Source: Clostridium sp. UBA4548
GTDB taxonomy: Bacteria > Bacillota > Clostridia > Clostridiales > Clostridiaceae
Assembly: GCF_002387895.1 (NCBI RefSeq)
Contig: NZ_DGLI01000043.1
Coordinates: 1-64,000, forward strand
DNA length: 64,000 bases
Reading direction: 5' to 3'
The stretch's first letter is position 1, and every line of letters begins with the position of its first letter. A program made the translations under genes and the position numbers. The notes under the pieces were generated by a model. It was given only the letters and a program-made list of their open reading frames with translations, was not told where the DNA came from and searched no databases. Of this stretch, positions 37,007 to 46,451 are shown piece after piece.

Positions 37007-37969
37007 CTAAGTATCAAATGGTTTGCTATTATTTTCATTATAAATAAAAACCTGTTGGTTTTGCATTATAGAAATAGTAAAGCTTATCACAGTTTTTTCT
37101 TTCATTATATTAAAAGTATCTGCCTTTGATAAAGTGTTTTTTAACATTTTAGTTTTAAGTTTTTTATTATATTCGCATATTTTCACATTTTCCAAGCTAC
37201 AATAAATCTCATGACTTAATTTTTTACTTTCAACTGAGCTTTCTTTATTGTAATTGCACTGAGGTTCCAAAGGACTTAATACTTGAAGTATTATAGAATT
37301 ATTTCCCTTAAAAGCTTCAGGACTTTTTGAAAACTTCAGATCTGAACAGCATTTAAAAGGAAGTATCAAGGTTGCATTTTTAATATTACCAATAATTCTA
37401 TCACTATAACATTCATTAACTGTGGTATATTTTACTTTTTTTTCTATAATTCCTTCTAAAAATATGCTACTTGCATCTGGAACAATGCTGCAACTACTTA
37501 CAATTAAATTCTTATCTATGTCTTCTATAGTGAAGACCTCTTCTGGAAATTTTGTAAGTGCTTCAATTGAAATTTCTATGTTTATTTGTGCTAGTATCAC
37601 AGGGAAATTCCCTACTAAAGATTCAGGTACTATACTAATATCCACCTGCTCACTGACACATTGTTGAAGATTAGCAATAGTTTCAACAAACTCCTTAGGC
37701 CTTTCATCCTTGTCATTACGCAGTGATATAATTCCAATTGTGTTTTCCTTATTTTCTTCCTTATCTAATATGTTATTGCTAGTATCCCTGTCATTACCTA
37801 ACTCTAACTTATCTACCACTATTCCTTCATTTCTAACTCTACTCTCACTAATATTTGCTTTTTCCTTTAATATACTTAATATGACTAACATAGCTTTGTT
37901 ACGGTTCTCTTTAGGAATAGTTTTAGCTATTTGCTTTATGATATAATTTAGACTATTGTTTTCATTCAT
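37007..37969 (-). CDS. CsxC/DUF3794-like spore-surface protein, long N-terminal extension
   Basis: 320 residues from the ATG at 37969 after AGGAGGAG. About 125 N-terminal residues are unlike the neighbours (helical start NYIIKQIAKTIPKENRNKA, then acidic). The domain at about 128-318 aligns by eye with the two proteins at 38921-39823 and 40230-41015: FPVILAQINIEISI, SSCSIVPDASSIFLEGIIEKKVKYTT, and ending MQNQQVFI. This is the pattern of clostridial CsxC/SPOCS (DUF3794) proteins, some of which are exosporium components. Family and location are inferred from that similarity and from the cluster. Confidence 0.72.
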   Translation of the reverse strand: MNENNSLNYIIKQIAKTIPKENRNKAMLVILSILKEKANISESRVRNEGIVVDKLELGNDRDTSNNILDKEENKENTIGIISLRNDKDERPKEFVETIANLQQCVSEQVDISIVPESLVGNFPVILAQINIEISIEALTKFPEEVFTIEDIDKNLIVSSCSIVPDASSIFLEGIIEKKVKYTTVNECYSDRIIGNIKNATLILPFKCCSDLKFSKSPEAFKGNNSIILQVLSPLEPQCNYNKESSVESKKLSHEIYCSLENVKICEYNKKLKTKMLKNTLSKADTFNIMKEKTVISFTISIMQNQQVFIYNENNSKPFDT

Positions 37970-38045
37970 AAATTCTCCTCCTAATGCTTGCATAAATAAA
38001 TTAAACCAAATTACCTTTCAACACTATATAAATTTGCTTATAAAA

Positions 38046-38083
38046 TAGACTTTGGCAGAAGTATATTTTCTTCTTCCAAAGTC
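38046..38083 (-). terminator. Hairpin between two spore-surface genes
   Basis: GACTTTGGCAGAAG / CTTCTTCCAAAGTC with an 8-nt loop; on the minus strand followed by TATTTTAT. Confidence 0.6.
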
Positions 38084-38115
38084 ACTTAGCAACTTAAGGT
38101 TATTTGTTTTGAGAA

Positions 38116-38135
38116 GGAAACCCCGAAGGGTTTCC
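38116..38135 (-). terminator. GC-rich hairpin after the DUF4489 gene
   Basis: GGAAACCC-CGAA-GGGTTTCC, an 8-bp perfect stem, 20 bp beyond the stop codon. Its downstream side is only weakly T-rich (TTCTC), so it may also protect the mRNA end. Confidence 0.6.
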
Positions 38136-38154
38136 AAAATATATTTTAAACTGA

Positions 38155-38787
38155 TTAGCAGCTTGATTTAGCCATAACTGAAAGTGATGGAGCCATTACG
38201 TCAAGAATATCAGAAACTCCGCCTAATGATGGGTTATTAGCTTCAATAATTTTCACATAGTAAGTGCAGCAGTTTGGACAGCTAGCACATTCACAGTAAC
38301 TGAAGCTGAAAGAGGTTGTTAGCTCTTCAACTGGTGTGTCAACAAAGTTTACTCTATATTCCCAAGTTCCACATGGAATTTCTTCTCCATTATTATCGCA
38401 AACTTTAAATAATCCAAAAGTTAAAGTTGATGGAGCTGGAGATGCTACTATACGTCTATATTGGATTATACAATTAAAATCAAATTTCACTGTTGGCATT
38501 TTTAAGCAACTTGTATCTATTGAAACACAACCTAGAGATCTTGGCACCCAGTTTATTGGTGCTCCAGTTGTAGTTGTTGTTGATGGTATTTTAGCCATAG
38601 TACCATTATTGCATTCAAATAATATGCCATAAGCACATGGGCTCTTTGGATAGCAGTGTGAATATTTATGCTCTTCGCAGCATGGTTGGTGATAATCACA
38701 TTTTTCATAGTGTTTGTCTTCTTGTCTATAATCACATTTTTTCTCGTCATATTTATACTCTTCTGGTCCATTGTAATTTAGTTTCAT
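38155..38787 (-). CDS. Cys-rich DUF4489-type spore-surface protein
   Basis: 210 residues. The first 55 residues are rich in His, Tyr, Lys, Glu and Cys (EEYKYDEKKCDYRQEDKHYE, then CCEEHKYSHC). The domain at about 55-205 has the DUF4489 landmarks: LFECNNGTMAKIP, VSIDTSCLKMPTVKFDF, FGLFKVCDN and CECASCPNCCTYYVKI. Such proteins occur in clostridial spore coats or exosporium. About 17 Cys suggest disulfide or metal cross-linking. ATG after AAAAGGAG. Surrounded by CsxC-like genes in the same direction. Function in spores is inferred. Confidence 0.8.
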   Translation of the reverse strand: MKLNYNGPEEYKYDEKKCDYRQEDKHYEKCDYHQPCCEEHKYSHCYPKSPCAYGILFECNNGTMAKIPSTTTTTGAPINWVPRSLGCVSIDTSCLKMPTVKFDFNCIIQYRRIVASPAPSTLTFGLFKVCDNNGEEIPCGTWEYRVNFVDTPVEELTTSFSFSYCECASCPNCCTYYVKIIEANNPSLGGVSDILDVMAPSLSVMAKSSC

Positions 38788-38920
38788 ATATAAAATCTCC
38801 TTTTGAATTTAATTTGAATTTCTATCTATATTAAAAGAATAAATCTCTACAATTCTTAGTTAATGGTTTTAAGTTTCTTTTTTAACCTAACTATTTATAA
38901 TACTTTACTAAGAGGCTTTC

Positions 38921-39823
38921 TTAGTATTTATCTCTTCTTATTGGTCTTGCTACCATTCCTTTTCCAGGTATGCAGCTTACTTCAATGTCGTCATAATAGT
39001 CACAAGAATTATGATTGTCTTCATAGTGCTTTTCTACCTTTACTTCACATTCAGGTTCTGGAATAAACACTTGTTGAGTTTGTAATACTTTAAGGTCTAT
39101 ATAAACTACCATTTTTTCAATGAAGTTTGTGAAACAGTTTACTGTAGAGAACTCTGTTAGGCATTCATTATTTCTATTGAAAATATCAGTTTCTAGAATT
39201 TTTGTCCACTCTACTTCGCAGAAGATTGGCTCAAAATATTGATTATAGTGCATCCAGTTGTCTTCTCCTTCATCTTGACAAACCATATTGCAATCTAAAA
39301 CATTAGATTTCATTTTATAAGACTTTCCAAAATTAGGTTGTCTAGTAAATTTTACTGCAGTAACACACCTAAAATCAGCATTAATTACATGGTGCCTTAT
39401 ATCTCCACTGAAACTATTTGCGTTTTCTTGGTCAACAGTTGAATACTGTATATTTTTTTGAACATAACCTGCAAGGAATAATTTATTTGTATATGGTACT
39501 AAATGACATTGTGTTATACATACTTTTTTATCAATAGTTTTAATGTCATAAGCTGGTTCGTTTAAAACTACTTCCTTTTCAAGGTCTATTTGAACTTTAA
39601 CTTCAGATAGAACTACTGGAACCTTAACTACCATTGGACCTGGATATCCATATGGATGATAGTGCTCGTTACTACATTCCCCTAAGTTTACAGGTTCAAT
39701 TGTAGCTGGTGGGCACTCTCCACAATTACAATTATTAAAGGTTGCATGATTCTTAAACACGATTTCATCTCCATTTTTGTCTTCAAGTATATGAAAGCCT
39801 AAAGTTACATTAATTTTATCCAA
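38921..39823 (-). CDS. CsxC/DUF3794-like spore-surface protein
   Basis: 300 residues from a TTG at 39823; no clear ribosome site is visible, so the exact start is uncertain (a stop lies seven codons upstream). A variable N terminus with CNCGEC and EHYHPYGYPGP is followed by the core (about 65-270): KVPVVLSEVKVQIDL, ITQCHLVPYTNKLFLAGYVQ, KNIQYSTVDQ, and KVLQTQQVFIPEP. It shares NKLF..GYVQK.I with the protein at 40230-41015. The C terminus is His/Asp rich. The family is associated with clostridial exosporium or spore coat. Confidence 0.78.
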   Translation of the reverse strand: MDKINVTLGFHILEDKNGDEIVFKNHATFNNCNCGECPPATIEPVNLGECSNEHYHPYGYPGPMVVKVPVVLSEVKVQIDLEKEVVLNEPAYDIKTIDKKVCITQCHLVPYTNKLFLAGYVQKNIQYSTVDQENANSFSGDIRHHVINADFRCVTAVKFTRQPNFGKSYKMKSNVLDCNMVCQDEGEDNWMHYNQYFEPIFCEVEWTKILETDIFNRNNECLTEFSTVNCFTNFIEKMVVYIDLKVLQTQQVFIPEPECEVKVEKHYEDNHNSCDYYDDIEVSCIPGKGMVARPIRRDKY

Positions 39824-40174
39824 TAATCTACTTTTGATCTTTCACATTATCTGCTGAATCCTTAAGCTTCATATCTAATAATATCTTATTCAGTAATTTG
39901 AAAGTTGTTACAGCTTGTCACCTATTTTTAGAACTTCTTATTTACAAATTTTTTCGACAAATATAAGTTTTATAAAACACTATGTTTTAATTAATTTCAT
40001 CTATTTATATTTCGCTTACCTAAGTATGCAGTGTATTTATTTAGATAATAAGTTCCATGCCTCATCAATAGATAAAGTGATTATACTATGTTCTAATTGA
40101 GTAAATATAAAATCTTATTCTTATGTTTAGTTTTTCACTTCTACTCTTCTTAATTATTTACCTTCATTAACTAT
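39824..40174. other. Intergenic region in the spore cluster
   Basis: I looked for a sigma-K type -10 (CATA...TA) before the leftward gene and found no convincing match. No ORF with a ribosome site. Confidence 0.3.
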
Positions 40175-40210
40175 AAAAAAGGAAAGTATGCATCAAAATG
40201 CTTACTCTCC
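40175..40210 (-). terminator. Terminator after the CsxC-like gene
   Basis: GGAAAGTATGCAT / ATGCTTACTCTCC with a CAAA loop; on the minus strand it ends in TTTTTTATAG. Confidence 0.75.
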
Positions 40211-40229
40211 TTATAGTATTAAAAAGTAG

Positions 40230-41015
40230 TTATTCATCTTCTACTAGTTTTTCTTCTTTTATATTACTTTTATCTTCTTTCCTATAATTGATTTTATCAA
40301 AATGAGAAATAGCTAGTGGTTGGTTTTGAATTATCTTTAAACCTATATTAAGTACCATCTTCATAAATAGCTTTCTACAATTTTTACATTCCTGTCCATT
40401 GTTCATATTCTCTTTTAAGGAATTCTCTAGAATATTAGTTTCTAAACTCTTTAACCACTCCAACTCACAGTAAATTTGTTCTTGGGGCTTGTTATAATAA
40501 AACCAAGAATTTTCTGTGGTCCCTTTGGCTAGTTCCATACTTTTCATCACACATATGGATTTATTTATAGTTTTTCCATATATAGGCTTGGTTAAAAAAG
40601 AAACTTCCGTAAAAGCTTTAAAAGGGATATTTACAGTCATATGTTTTAATTCTTTGCTAAGCAATCCCATGTTCCTATTTTCATAAAACTCAATATATTT
40701 TTGAACATATCCTTCTATAAATAATTTATTTGTGTAAGGTATTATATTACATTCAGTTATCATGGTATGTTTACTTTCAGCCCTTACATATGTTTTATTT
40801 TCTCCTAACTCTATTTCTTTATCTAAGGTTAATTCTATTTCAATTCCAGCTAAAACTATTGGAACATTTACAATAAAAGCATTTTTGCTTGTATCAATAT
40901 TATATTGTTTGCTACGACATTTTACTATAGTATCACATTCTAATACCTTTGCTTCATGGTCTTCCTTGCAGTGTACGTGTTCTTTTTCATTATTTAATTT
41001 ATTTTCTTCAGACAT
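40230..41015 (-). CDS. CsxC/DUF3794-like spore-surface protein
   Basis: 261 residues from the ATG at 41015 following GGGGAGGGG (the frame runs eight codons further up). Core at about 40-240: VNVPIVLAGIEIELTLDKEI, ITECNIIPYTNKLFIEGYVQ, KYIEFYE, and IYCELEWLKSLETNIL, which has the close counterpart IFCEVEWTKILETDIF in the 38921-39823 protein. CKNCRK near 218-223 is a Cys pair. Third paralogue of the local set; together with the DUF4489 gene it marks a spore-envelope cluster. Confidence 0.76.
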   Translation of the reverse strand: MSEENKLNNEKEHVHCKEDHEAKVLECDTIVKCRSKQYNIDTSKNAFIVNVPIVLAGIEIELTLDKEIELGENKTYVRAESKHTMITECNIIPYTNKLFIEGYVQKYIEFYENRNMGLLSKELKHMTVNIPFKAFTEVSFLTKPIYGKTINKSICVMKSMELAKGTTENSWFYYNKPQEQIYCELEWLKSLETNILENSLKENMNNGQECKNCRKLFMKMVLNIGLKIIQNQPLAISHFDKINYRKEDKSNIKEEKLVEDE

Positions 41016-41200
41016 ATTTTTCCCCTCCCCACACCACAAGCTAACATTATAAATCTAAATATACCTATGTCAGTATATCTATTTTACAGTATATACTATT
41101 CATTTTTCTTATAAATGTTACTATACATAGATTTTCCGTTGAAAAGTTAGCTTTATTCATTTTATAAATAAAACTACTTTTATAGCTTTCTATAATAAAA

Positions 41201-41242
41201 ATCACCTTATATCCTTTAGAGTTCTAAAGCATATAAGGCGAT
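41201..41242 (-). terminator. Terminator after the MATE gene
   Basis: ATCACCTTATATCCTTTAGA / TCTAAAGCATATAAGGCGAT; on the minus strand followed by TTTTTATTAT. Confidence 0.85.
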
Positions 41243-41257
41243 ATAAATGAAAAAGCT

Positions 41258-42631
41258 TTAAGCAACTAGCTCAACTTCCTCTTTGAAAAGCTTGTTTCTT
41301 TTTAATAAAATAGTAAAAATTCCAACCATCAATATACCTTTAATAACACTACTCATACTAATACTCCACCATACTCCGTTTAGTCCTAAAATACTTTCTG
41401 ATGCAAGGATATAAGCTGCAGGGACTCTAAGTCCTGTGAATATTACACTTATAACAGATGGTATCATAGTTCTCCCTAGCCCATTGAAAGCACCACTAAC
41501 AGTAATTTCTATACACATAAACAACTGAGAGTATCCTAATATTCTCAAATAAACAATTCCGTATTTTATAGCCTCTTCCTCTGGTATAAATAATGAAAAT
41601 ACTGTTCTTCCTCCAAATGTCAGTAGCAAGGTTGCAAAAATACCTACTATAATAGCCATTATCATAGTAGCCCTATATCCCTCTTTAACTCTATGATATT
41701 TTTTAGCCCCATAATTTTGTCCCACAAAGGTTCCTAAAGCAGTTGAGAATCCACCTGCTGTCATCCAAGATATAGCTTCAATTTGAGAACCTACCTTTTG
41801 TACTGCAATTGGAATAGGTCCAAAGTTCGCAATAGCTCTAGCAATGAGAATGGAGAATATAGTGAATAATCCACTTTGTCCTCCTACCGGAAGTCCTAAC
41901 TTGCAAATTGTTATAATATTTTCCTTATTAGGTTTAGAAAATATATTAAACTTTAGATATTGCTCTTTGCTTTTTAACATTACAAGTATAAAACATAAGG
42001 TTACTACCATTTGAGCTAAAACAGTAGCTATAGCTGCTCCTAAAACTTCCATTCTTGGAAATGGTCCAATTCCAAGTATTAATACAGGATCAAATACCAT
42101 ATTAAACACTAATCCTATTGAGTTAATGATAAAAGGAGTTCTACTATTTCCTGCCCCATTAAAAATTGAAGTGAAAACAGGATTTATAAAGTAAAATGCC
42201 ATTCCTAAAATCATTACTATTAAATAAGTTTCTGCCATATTCACAATAGAAGGGTCCCCTAATTTAAAAAAGCCTAAAAGAGGTTTTCTAAACATAAATA
42301 AAACCGCCCCGTATGCCAATGCCAAAATTACATTTATTTGAATTGAACTGATAATATAGCTTTTAGCTGTATCATTATCTCCTCTTCCTAAACTTTGGGC
42401 AACTTTAACTTCTGCCCCAATCTTAGAAATCATAATAAATGCCATAGCTAACCAAGTAAAAAAACCTGCTGTTCCAACCGCTGCAACAGCTTTACTTCCC
42501 ACTCTTCCTATCCAAATCATATCTGTCATGTTATAAGCCATTTGTATAAAAGAGGTTCCCATAATTGGAATTGCTAGCTTTATTAGACTTGTAAAAATAT
42601 TTCCTTCAACTAAATTTATTCTCTTTTCCAT
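41258..42631 (-). CDS. MATE family efflux transporter
   Basis: 457 residues with twelve predicted membrane segments in two homologous halves; sodium- or proton-driven export of cationic compounds. Typical MATE features are the N-terminal LIKLAIPIMGTSFIQMAYNMTDMIWIGRVGSKAVAAVG and the start of the second half KLGLPVGGQSG. Monocistronic. Substrate unknown. It sits right next to the spore cluster but has its own terminator, so a link with spores is not supported. Confidence 0.92.
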   Translation of the reverse strand: MEKRINLVEGNIFTSLIKLAIPIMGTSFIQMAYNMTDMIWIGRVGSKAVAAVGTAGFFTWLAMAFIMISKIGAEVKVAQSLGRGDNDTAKSYIISSIQINVILALAYGAVLFMFRKPLLGFFKLGDPSIVNMAETYLIVMILGMAFYFINPVFTSIFNGAGNSRTPFIINSIGLVFNMVFDPVLILGIGPFPRMEVLGAAIATVLAQMVVTLCFILVMLKSKEQYLKFNIFSKPNKENIITICKLGLPVGGQSGLFTIFSILIARAIANFGPIPIAVQKVGSQIEAISWMTAGGFSTALGTFVGQNYGAKKYHRVKEGYRATMIMAIIVGIFATLLLTFGGRTVFSLFIPEEEAIKYGIVYLRILGYSQLFMCIEITVSGAFNGLGRTMIPSVISVIFTGLRVPAAYILASESILGLNGVWWSISMSSVIKGILMVGIFTILLKRNKLFKEEVELVA

Positions 42632-43138
42632 GATTCATCTCCAGTCATTAATTTTATTTAAATTTTATTTATATTCTAATATTTTTCTTTTAACTAATAA
42701 TCCTTAACAATTTATAGTAAAGAAAACATATATCAATACTATATATTAAAGAGTCTTTTCCTTAATTCTATATTCATTAGATAATGAGGTAACCCTATTT
42801 AAGATCTGCCTTTTAAATCACTCTTTATTAGTTTCCTTACGTTTTTTGTTGAAGAAAAGCACCATTTATTCTTGGAATCCTATGTACCATCTAGTGAGAG
42901 AACTTATACTAAATTTCATAATACAATACTTTTTTCTACTGTTTGTCTTTTTCCTTGATATAACCATTGATTAATTCATATATTTACACAAGTATATTTT
43001 ATTTTGTTTAAATCAGATTGTCCACTAAATTAAATTATTTGAGAAAATTTGTTTGGAATATGAATCAAGATTTAAGAAATAATAAGTATTGTTTAACAAA
43101 ACCAAACCTGTTCATTATTTATGAAACGGAGGAATAAA
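42632..43138. other. 500-bp intergenic region, no feature seen
   Basis: Lies between divergent genes. No ORF, RNA family or repeat recognised. Confidence 0.35.
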
Positions 43139-43867
43139 ATGAAAAAAACTATTATAACTTATATTTCTACTGTATTAACTATATTTATAGTTTTAAACTA
43201 TATATTAGTACCTAAAGTTAAGGCAATTACTTTAGATTCTTCCATGGATGAAAAAACTATTTACTTAACTTTTGATGATGGACCTAGTGTTTTAACAGGC
43301 GAAATTCTAGATATTTTGAATAAGTTTGATGTTAAAGGTACATTTTTTCTTATTGGAAATCAAATAAAAGGTCAAGAGGAAAAAGTTAAAAGAATACATA
43401 AGGAAGGTCATAGTATAGGACTTCACACTTACACTCATGAGTATAAGAAAATCTATTCTAGCCAGCAAAGATTTATTTCTGAAATGCTTACCACTCAAAA
43501 AATTATAGATGATCTTACTGGTGTTAAACCAAATATTATAAGATTTCCTTTTGGGAGTAACAAAAAATTAAGCCAAAGTTTTTTAAACAATCTACATAAT
43601 CATAATTTCAAAGTATATGATTGGAATCTTTTTATGTCTGATGGTATCAATTGCAAAACCCCTCCCTATAAACTGTACAAAGAGGCAACTAAACCTGTAG
43701 AATCTGGTGAACCAGTAATTTTACTGATGCACTGTGATTACACCCATAAAAACACCTGCAAAGCCTTACCAGAGGTTATTAAGTTTTACAAAAACAAAGG
43801 ATATGAGTTTAAAGTTATTGATGAAACCACTCCTGAACACTATTTCCCACTAAAAAAACAAGTGTAA
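43139..43867 (+). CDS. Polysaccharide deacetylase (NodB-type), membrane-anchored or secreted
   Basis: 242 residues from the ATG after CGGAGGA. An N-terminal membrane or signal segment (about 4-28) precedes a NodB domain: TFDDGPS (44-50, catalytic base and metal Asp), GLHTYTHE (metal-binding H..H motif), IIRFPFGSNKK (motif 3) and VILLMHCDY (motif 5). It probably removes acetyl groups from peptidoglycan or another wall polysaccharide. It resembles the short clostridial and bacillary PdaA/PdaB-like enzymes; whether it acts in sporulation is not shown by the sequence. Monocistronic with a strong terminator. Confidence 0.9.
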   Translation: MKKTIITYISTVLTIFIVLNYILVPKVKAITLDSSMDEKTIYLTFDDGPSVLTGEILDILNKFDVKGTFFLIGNQIKGQEEKVKRIHKEGHSIGLHTYTHEYKKIYSSQQRFISEMLTTQKIIDDLTGVKPNIIRFPFGSNKKLSQSFLNNLHNHNFKVYDWNLFMSDGINCKTPPYKLYKEATKPVESGEPVILLMHCDYTHKNTCKALPEVIKFYKNKGYEFKVIDETTPEHYFPLKKQV

Positions 43868-43910
43868 AAGAAAGATATGTTGAAGTACAATTTCAACATA
43901 TCTTTCTTTA
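43868..43910 (+). terminator. Terminator after the deacetylase gene
   Basis: AAAGAAAGATATGTTGAA / TTTCAACATATCTTTCTTT, starting at the stop codon. Confidence 0.9.
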
Positions 43911-44044
43911 TTACACTTACAAATTGCATAAACTTGTATTCGTGTTTGCTTTTTAAATTGCAATTCTGTGATCTTTATAATTAATGTTATCCTATCCATA
44001 TTTATAATGTTGTATCTGAACTTTATCTTTAGCTATATTTAAAC

Positions 44045-44878
44045 TTATTCTTCATCAGTTGCTACCGGATTTTCATCATAACTTGACCAGTCACTCCAAC
44101 TACCTACATAAAGCCTAGAGGGAATACCTATCTCTTCTAGCATAAGCACATTAGCACACCCTGTAACTCCAGACCCGCAGTGTACTATTACCTCCTTATA
44201 ATCTTTTACTTCTTCAAATCTTGATTTAAGCTCTTCTAGTGGAAGTACCTTATCATCTCTAAAATTTAAAGTCCAATCATAATTTTTAGCACCTGGTATA
44301 TGTCCTGCCTTCTTATCCATTGGCTCCACTAGTCCTAGATATCTTTCTTTGGCCCTTGAATCAATAATTACAATATCATTTTTTCCTAGACTTTCCTTTA
44401 CATAATCCATTGAGCATTTCATTTCTTCTTTAAAGTTTATGTCTATTTTACCCTTTTCTTTTCCCCTGTACTCTTCTGCAGTAACGCTTCCCTGAGAAGT
44501 CTTCCAAGCTGTTATTCCACCCTCTAATAGATACACTTTATCAATTCCTACATATTTAAGCATCCACCAGAGCCTTGAAGGAGCAGCTAAATCACCATCA
44601 TCATATATTAAAACTGTTGTATTGTTTGATACTCCTAGGGATTCCATAAACTTTACAAAGTCCTTCATATTTGGAAGTGGATGTCTTCCACCATGTTCTC
44701 CCTTTTCTCCTGCTAAATCTTTATCAAGATTTACTGAAATTGCCTTTGGGATATGGGCTTCCTTGTAAGCCTTCTCTCCATAGGTTGGGTCTTGAAGACT
44801 AAATCTACAATCAATAATTACTAAGTCATTATCCTGCATATGTTTCTTTAACCAATTTATATCAACTATATTTTTCAA
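44045..44878 (-). CDS. sseA: Sulfurtransferase with two rhodanese domains
   Basis: 277 residues, two tandem rhodanese domains: an inactive N-terminal one (about 1-130, containing VIIDCRFSLQDP and GHIP-like AHIPKAI) and a catalytic one (about 150-270). The active-site loop is C234GSGVTG, the form found in 3-mercaptopyruvate sulfurtransferases (thiosulfate enzymes have CRKGVT). It moves sulfane sulfur to acceptors such as cyanide or thiols. It stands alone. The substrate call rests on the loop only. Confidence 0.9.
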   Translation of the reverse strand: MKNIVDINWLKKHMQDNDLVIIDCRFSLQDPTYGEKAYKEAHIPKAISVNLDKDLAGEKGEHGGRHPLPNMKDFVKFMESLGVSNNTTVLIYDDGDLAAPSRLWWMLKYVGIDKVYLLEGGITAWKTSQGSVTAEEYRGKEKGKIDINFKEEMKCSMDYVKESLGKNDIVIIDSRAKERYLGLVEPMDKKAGHIPGAKNYDWTLNFRDDKVLPLEELKSRFEEVKDYKEVIVHCGSGVTGCANVLMLEEIGIPSRLYVGSWSDWSSYDENPVATDEE

Positions 44879-45242
44879 AAAATCACTCCTTATCTAATAC
44901 ATCCAGTAATGATATATGTATAATATTAACAATTATCTTCTCATAAATATAATATCATTTAAAGAATTAAAAATCCACTTTCCCGCTCAAATATCTAGAT
45001 TTCATTTACTTACATATGATTAACGATGAAGGTTATTCTCTGTTTTAAATTATTGTTATATAAAAAAACAGTAATCAGAAGAAATATAATCTTTTTCTTA
45101 CTGTCCTACATTTAAGTAAATTGTATAACTATACCTACAATGAATTATTCATTATATCTTGTAGTATAATAAAAGCTTATACTATAAATTTCAAATTAAA
45201 AACAGATATAAAATTTAATTTTTACTCAACAATTATTAAATA
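44879..45242. other. Intergenic region with one hairpin
   Basis: A hairpin ACAGTAATCAGAAG / CTTTTTCTTACTGT at 45065-45102, followed on the minus strand by TTTTTTTATAT, is a probable terminator for the metallophosphoesterase transcript. Nothing else was seen. Confidence 0.5.
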
Positions 45243-46238
45243 TCAATTTGTTTGCCTATATCTGCTTAAAATATGTCTCTTAAATTTATCCTTAATAGAT
45301 CTATCCTCTGGTAGATTAATAGTGTACTTGTTTATCCATAGATTCTTTGCAAAATCTCTAGCTTTGATCTCAACTCGATTTTTATAAACATTAACTAACA
45401 GACCCTGCATGTCTCCTTCTAATACAGTTCCATCTTCTTCTAATATGTATCTTATAGCTCCTGTATTTACCACGGTAAAACCATCTTGGTATAACGTTCT
45501 TGGGTTATTTAATGGATAATGAGAATGTGCTGTAAATAATATTACCTGAGGATATTTTTTTAGTAAATTATATAACCTACCATCACTTAACCCTCCACCC
45601 CACTGTTTACTGCCATAAACTGTATTCTCAATAGGTTGATGTAAAAATATAAAGATTGGTTTATCAGGTTTTACTTTTATTTGTATGTTTTTTTCTAACC
45701 ACTTATATTGCTCCTCTGAAATTACAGCTTTATCTCCAATGGTTTCATCAGACAAGTTAGATTTTTCCCCACCAAGAGCTATAAAATGGTATCCGTCTAT
45801 CCATTTATCATAATAAACTCCTGACATTTGTGTTTGTCTTATAAATCTATCTATTAAAATTTCATCTGTAAGTCCAGGCTTTTTAAAAAATCTTCCCTCA
45901 AAAAATTCATGGTTTCCAATAGTAATAACTCTTTCTACCTGGGGGTTTATATTTTCTTTAAGTATCTTATTAAAACCACTATATTGCTCTTCTAAGCCAC
46001 AGTCTGTCATGTCTCCAACTATAGCTATAACCTTATAATTTTGTGCAAGAATTTTATACTGTTGTAAAACTTTCTTAACTTTGTTCTCTGCTTCTCCATC
46101 ACCAATATGTATATCACTTATTACTGGTATCTGTAAATTTGGCACTGTATCTTTTTCTTTGGCATCAAAAGATACACTAGGAAATACATTGAATATAATT
46201 GTAATGAACAAGATAAGTTTTATAAACTTCCTCACCAT
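45243..46238 (-). CDS. Exported metallophosphoesterase
   Basis: 331 residues, ATG after TTGGAGGTG. N-terminal signal peptide or anchor (about 4-25, LILFITIIFNVFPSVSF). The calcineurin-like motifs are in order: SDIHIGDG (about 41-48), GDMTDCG (about 75-81), GNHEFFEG (about 106-113), FLHQP and AHSHYPLN. Two metal ions are therefore expected, acting on phosphate esters outside the membrane. The substrate is unknown. Neighbours give no help. Confidence 0.9.
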   Translation of the reverse strand: MVRKFIKLILFITIIFNVFPSVSFDAKEKDTVPNLQIPVISDIHIGDGEAENKVKKVLQQYKILAQNYKVIAIVGDMTDCGLEEQYSGFNKILKENINPQVERVITIGNHEFFEGRFFKKPGLTDEILIDRFIRQTQMSGVYYDKWIDGYHFIALGGEKSNLSDETIGDKAVISEEQYKWLEKNIQIKVKPDKPIFIFLHQPIENTVYGSKQWGGGLSDGRLYNLLKKYPQVILFTAHSHYPLNNPRTLYQDGFTVVNTGAIRYILEEDGTVLEGDMQGLLVNVYKNRVEIKARDFAKNLWINKYTINLPEDRSIKDKFKRHILSRYRQTN

Positions 46239-46451
46239 AGCACCTCCAAGTAAAGTTATAGATTATTTTGTGCTATAAGAGGAATTTTATAAGTTTTTAT
46301 TTTCATTAATGAAGTAACACTTCAACTATCACTAAGAAATAAAAAAAAAATTTTCATATAAAATATTATTATACTTGAAATTAGTCTTTGTGTTTCAAAT
46401 TTAGACTATTACTTCTATGTTTTCATTTGACACATATATTCTTTAGTAAAC

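Noticed and set aside
38336..38834. Several overlapping frames on both strands at the DUF4489 gene
   Set aside because: The minus-strand 210-residue frame has recognisable motifs and AAAAGGAG; the others are shadows, including one in an alternative minus frame.
45121..45387. 88-codon plus-strand frame overlapping the metallophosphoesterase end
   Set aside because: Hydrophobic by AT bias, no ribosome site, overlaps a well-supported gene and a terminator.
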